In this document: positions 54,320 to 60,300 of the stretch, one piece after another
Position numbering within the stretch: position 1 is the first letter of the stretch
How the letters are laid out: every line of letters starts with the position of its first letter
From: Dendrophyllia cribrosa
Lineage: Eukaryota; Cnidaria; Anthozoa; Scleractinia; Dendrophylliidae
Assembly: GCA_024195265.1 (NCBI GenBank)
Contig: JAJLRJ010000002.1
Location: 19,776,604 to 19,840,603, forward strand
Direction of reading: 5' to 3'
DNA length: 64,000 nucleotides
Made by a program: the position numbers and the translations under genes
The notes under the pieces: model-generated
The model's input: only the letters and a program-made list of their open reading frames with translations
Told to the model about the DNA's origin: nothing
The model's database searches: none

Positions 54320-57300
54320 GTTTACCCAGTGCCATGTTGTTTCAGCAGTTTCTCCTGATAGGTATGGTGGGCACACTATATAACTAGCACATGCTTCATC
54401 TGGCATTCAAAGTCGTTGCATATCGGCAAAGAACAAAATAGTTGTGTTGCACATTTAGTTAAATCAGAGTATGGAAAAAAGGCCATCATATATGTCTAGT
54501 TCACAAAACTTAACAAGAGTCCAATACAGTTCCACATGAAATAGAAATAATAAGAGAGGAAAAGGAACCAAAGACTTCGCAAGACTGTTGACAAACAAGC
54601 TTTCTGAGACACAGCACTCTGATATTGTTACACTGAAATAGGCTTGTTATATGACAGGCAAAGAAAAGTCAAATTTTGTGTTTTAACTGTAGAATGGAAA
54701 TTGTGAAGTAAACAAAAACAAAAACACTTTGGCGACCAAACCCTACAATCTGGCGACCAAAATTTTTAGGTTAGTCGCCAGTTGGCTCCCTTAGGAAAAA
54801 GTTAATTTCGAACCCTGGATATACTTATTAATAAGTGATAAACAGACCTACGTGTATTTCAATTATTACCGGTAATTAAAATTCTTTAACTTGGCTCTGA
54901 GGCTTAGGGAATAAAACAAAAGAAATCACATTGAAGTTCAGGGATGAATGGTTAATTTTATTCCCAAGAATGGAGGCAACTTTGAATTTTGATATATCAA
55001 AATTGGCCTATTGGAAATATACATTGTATGTACTGGTCTAAATGCAATGTAAACAATGTAAGAATAGGGTTTTACTGCCACAATTTTAGCCTACAGGTTC
55101 TTAATCCATTAGGTTCTAATATGCAGGTTTTTACTGTAGCAAAAGACGGGAATTGCATCTCAAGCAAAAGAGGAATGCTATGCTGGTAACTTACTTTGAG
55201 TTATACTGTACCTACATGTATCTCACAGATAGTATGCAGCATAAAATAACACACTTATACTACTAGCTCTTACCTGAACAAGTCTCTTCACACTCCTCTG
55301 CGGTCTTAAAGTTGTTGGCATTCCCATTACATCCACCATAGACAAAAGCTTCACATTTTCCCTTATCCGGGTTATAAAACCAACGTGGAAAATATGCCTC
55401 ACAAGGGCCAGGGCTTTCTGGCATACTACATATATCACCAGCTGGGAGAAAAGAACAACTGATCAAATAAGTCTACTCCAACTTGTTACATTCTTTACTA
55501 CAATGTCACTTGTTCTGTTTATGTAGTCAGTTATAAAGGGTTCATGCCCTGTAGTGGCAGGACGGCTTGTGTTTCATAGTGACTCGGGGAGCAGCCAGCG
55601 TGAGGTTATAACTCCCAGTGGAGTCACCCAGGTCACAGGGTAGAGGTTCTGGTTGCACACTGGTTAGAACCCAACTAATGCAGTGGAAATATTTTAAAAG
55701 TGGGACTAAAAAATTAATACCGGTAAGTAATTAACAACACTGCACTTGTATATTTCACTTGTGCTTAACACAAGTGAGAACCTGGATTTATATTTAATTA
55801 GAGCAGACAACTCTAACCGTATAAGACCATCGTATACCTGCCAAGTCTCACGCCTTAGGCGTGAGTCTCATGCCTGCGAGTCCAAAACTCCGATCTCACA
55901 CCTACTCGCACCTATGGAGCAATTTCTCACACCTGACTTACAGATTTGAGCTATCAGCCTTAACTGATCGCATGATCCAATAAAAATAGTCATGTTCATG
56001 AAAATATGGCACTTTTATGTAGGTTTTTTATCATTCTGAACATTACAATTACATGCAACAAGGTCTGAGGTCCATGGAAACTTCCGAATTCTTCGGAACA
56101 TCTTCGGACAACTTCGGACATCTTCGGATAGATCGGGTTCTCTTCGGATTTGGTCGGATCACCTTCGGACATCCTGGCACTCCCACGAAAAAATTCTCAC
56201 GCCTATCACTCGCAAAAAGTTGGCAGGTATACCATTGTTATGTACAGGAACATCAGCACTAATTTCACAACAACACAACTTTGGTAAGGATTTAAGGCCT
56301 TCACCATGGAAGGTTATGATGCAGGACAATGAAAATCAAAAGAAGCTGTAAGGCCAAACTCCCTTCTGACACCCTAGAAAGTCAAGTCAAGACAAGTTTC
56401 CAACTAGTGTGGGCATGCTTTTGACCTTGGTTTGCTACTTACCAGCATGGAGGCACTTCCGCAAACACAAGTCCTTGCTGTCAAAGTTGTTTTCATTGCC
56501 ACCAACACCACTGTACAGGAAGCGTTGACATTTTCCAGTTTTGCTGTCAAAGTACCATTTTGTTGAGAAATTGCCAGTGCCGGTACCAATGAGCTTTTCT
56601 AAACGGCAGACATGTGGGGCAGCCACATTAGTGTCCATTGTTTTGGGATCTGCAATGAATTAAAACATAATTAATAGTCAATACATTTTTGACCAATCAG
56701 AATGCTCGTAGTATGACAGTTATTTATTAAATGAATTTAAGAAAAATCATTATTGTCACAGTTTATATATCTTATATAATAGCTTGATAACAAAGAAAAG
56801 TCACCAAAAGTGATGAAAACAAAGATATCTGATTTACTAAGGAGACAAAATTATGGCTAAAAAAATCAAAGTTTCACCAGAATGACAATTTCAATGTCTT
56901 AGCCGGCTGCCATGCAATCAAATTTGATGAATTCTAACCCACGTCCCTCCTTGTAATTCTGCACTTTATCCCCAAACTTCTGGATCTATTTTGCTCTGTA
57001 GAATATTTTCATCTACATGTAATCTATCTGTTTTATTGGTTTATTTGACAATATAACATGGAAATCACATGTAGGTAACTTGGCAGGACACTGTCCCATT
57101 ATGGAAGGGGGGGGGGTCTTACTTGAGAATATAAAGTACATGCATGGAAATAATAGAAAAAAATCAAATCATTTTTAGATATGAACCCTCTTTGAAACTG
57201 CTTTTGATTAAATGCCAAAATTGAGAACTCTGCAAGCCTCACTCTAAGGTACTACATGTTATATTTAACAGTACTGTGAACCAGTATTATAGAATACAGG

Positions 57301-60300
57301 GCATCACAATTTCAACCTTTCAATATTATGCATTTGACCATACTGATAACAAATTTCTTCATTGTGACTACAGTCAAACCTCTATTAAGCAGTCATCCTC
57401 CTTTAAGTGGTGTCTTAACAAATCTCTGGAATTAAATAGCTCACCTTATTACTCATGCGCAAAGCGCAATAAGTATAAAAATGCCCTTCTTTTTCCTTTT
57501 TTTTAATATTATTATTGTTATTATTATTGTTTGTCACGATTTTGCATGTAAATTTATGAAGATGCACCATTCAAGTACAACTGTCCAATATTTATAACTT
57601 TTTGAAAAAAAATTTGGACAATTGTAATAATTACAGCTCAGCATTATTCGACACCTATGTTAATTGTGCAGACATCAGTCAGATGCATTGATTTTATATG
57701 GGTTCTTTTTTGCTGTTTCCATGCTGTTGGAAAACTGAGAGAGATAAAACTTTCAAGACTTACAAAAATGTTCAACCTAACACCACACTGTTAAATTGTT
57801 TTGAAAATGACACAGAACTCACCCAAACACAAATAATTTATCAAAAAAAATGTTTTTCTTTTAAATGCAGTTAAGACCACCACCATCTTCTTTTATCATC
57901 ATGGAAAATGAATGATTAAACTGGCCTCATGTAAATAATTCAAAACCTTATCACCTGTATCTGGAACTGCATTGATCAACAGAACTTTAAGTGCAGGCAT
58001 TTTTCAGGGGGTGAGTGAAGATTTTTAAAATATGCTTTGATATTTGCACTTCTTGTGGGATAGGGGTTGAGTAAAGGTGGTAGGAAGGGGGTTGCCTGAA
58101 AACCACTCTCTTGGCCACTTCATTTTGACTCGTACATGTACCAATCTGTGGTTTAACTTAATGCTTGTTCACCCCCATTTGTTTACCCACCCCTGCATTT
58201 GAACAAACAGTACCTGAACTCCAAAGTAGCATGCATGCAGATATCTCCTATTCTCTTCCCTTTTTGTCTGGGGAAGGAAACTGGAGACTTATGCATCATG
58301 CAGTACAAGTCTTACTCACCTGTAACGGCAACAGTGACAGTAGCTTCTGCAGTAGAGGTGCCAGAATAGGCACGGCACTCATACTTTCCAGCATCTTCTG
58401 GATGGACACGGTGGAAGCGAAGAGTCTTCGAATTTGAATTTAAAGCCAATACTCTTGGGAAGGCTAAAGGTTGCTTTCTGCCACGGACAACTTTTTTCCA
58501 TAAAACTTGGACAGCCCTTCCTTCGATCCCACAGTGAATTTCACCTTGTTTACCAGAAATCAGAGTTTGTGATGACTGGTGAGCTGTACTGACCTTCAAC
58601 GAAGTTGCTGAAAAGAAACACAAAATGGACAATTGGAAAAAAATGTACATTGTAGACCAGACATCAATCCAGTCAGTGGTTTAACCCTTTCAATGCCTTC
58701 ATGAAGTACCGAGTACATTGTGTTTCTCACACCTTGTATACCTTATGACGTACTCAGCACATCCAGATTTTCAAACTTTTAGTTAAATTGCTGGTACATG
58801 AGATCCAAACCCTTTGGCCTATGGGACCAGTGACTCTTAAAGGGGACTGGTGACTACTAGTTACCAGACTACTTGTCCTACTGGTATTGAATTATTTACA
58901 TTTGATTGAGGTCAACTGTAAATACCTCTTTGTGAGGAAATAAGCCTTGGCATAGGGTGATACATGGGGATTGGCAGTGCAGGGGTTAAGAACCTGAGCC
59001 AAACTTGATTTTGAACCTCACCTTTACATCTTCCACGTGAAGCTACTGTGATGGGTTCAAAGAAACCCACCATACACGATGTCATATCTAGCACACAGCG
59101 ACTTCGGTAAGTAATGCCATCTGATCCACACACTCTTTCATGGCCTCTAGATCTTGGGCATGATTCCCGACACTGGCATTTTGCTTGATGGTGGTTATTC
59201 ACAACACATATTTGACCCTGACTGCATTTTTTCTCACTACACAAGTCCTGACCTTAAAAAAGAAAAACATTGAACAGATATTAAAAACACATACATGTAC
59301 TCTACCAAACAGATACCACAACGTCAACCTCCTTTTATCCTGGTTTAGGTCGCAGTTGTACTTCTGGTAATACTACTGGTACAGTCAAAGCTCTCATTGC
59401 AAACAGTCTCATGAAGCGACCAGCTCTTGTTGCGACAAGCATTAAGACAGGTCTTCTCCTTAATGTTTAAGAATCTGACTCATATAAATCAACAATTTAA
59501 TGAATGTGTTACACTTCTTGATCAAATTGACAGTAGTATAAAATAAAGTTGATAAAGATCTTATAGTTAAAGTTCAAGATGATACGATTTCTGGCTGCAG
59601 CAAGCAAGCAAGCAAATGCTGAAAGCACTCTCCCATCAGTGACCAGCTGAATTCTACTGTTTTATCGCATGGTTAATTGTTTACAAGAGCCCATTCTCGT
59701 ACACGGCCAGCTCTCATTACAACCACTTTTTCGAATTCCCAAGGTGGTCACTTATGATATACAGTCAGAGCTCTGTGTGGAGGTCTGACCACAGATGGTA
59801 AATTCAACAATCATGTGGACCATTATTTTTAACAGCTACAGTGTAGCCATGACATAACTATATTCATCAGGGTTACATGTCACTAACTTTTGTGTCTACT
59901 ACACATGTGCCTGTAGACACTAAGCTATTGACGGTGTCACAGCAAGTTTGTTAACCTGGCAATCGGAAAGAAATTGTATGTCAAATTCACTAATCAAAAG
60001 TTTGATGGCACGAGACCTGAATCACGCAAAGATCCTTGCACACTTTCTAAAGACTAAATCTGTAAAAGCCAACACTTTGAACATTAAAACTTCTGAACTG
60101 TTACATATTTTGTTCTTTTAAGACATGAATTTGATAAAAAATTGGCCAAAAAAGACCAGAAAAGACAATTAAAAAGGATGCATAATTATGACAGCCGTGC
60201 TACCCACCAGGTGACCTATATGAAGTAGAATTGGCCTGCAACAGGGAGACCCCAACATTTGAAAAGAAGAAGGGTTGCATTAAAGGTACATCCAAAATTT

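Larger units (their letters stand above)
53040..54822. mobile_element. Non-autonomous element of about 1.8 kb holding a satellite and a microsatellite
   Basis: The ends look related and inverted (AGGGTCCAAAATT at the left, AATTTCGAACCCT at the right), and each side has GGCGACCA/TGGTCGCC motifs close to the end (53095-53130, 54725-54785). The inside holds the 53760-54125 satellite and the TCTA run. No transposase frame is seen. Boundaries are approximate. Confidence 0.5.
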
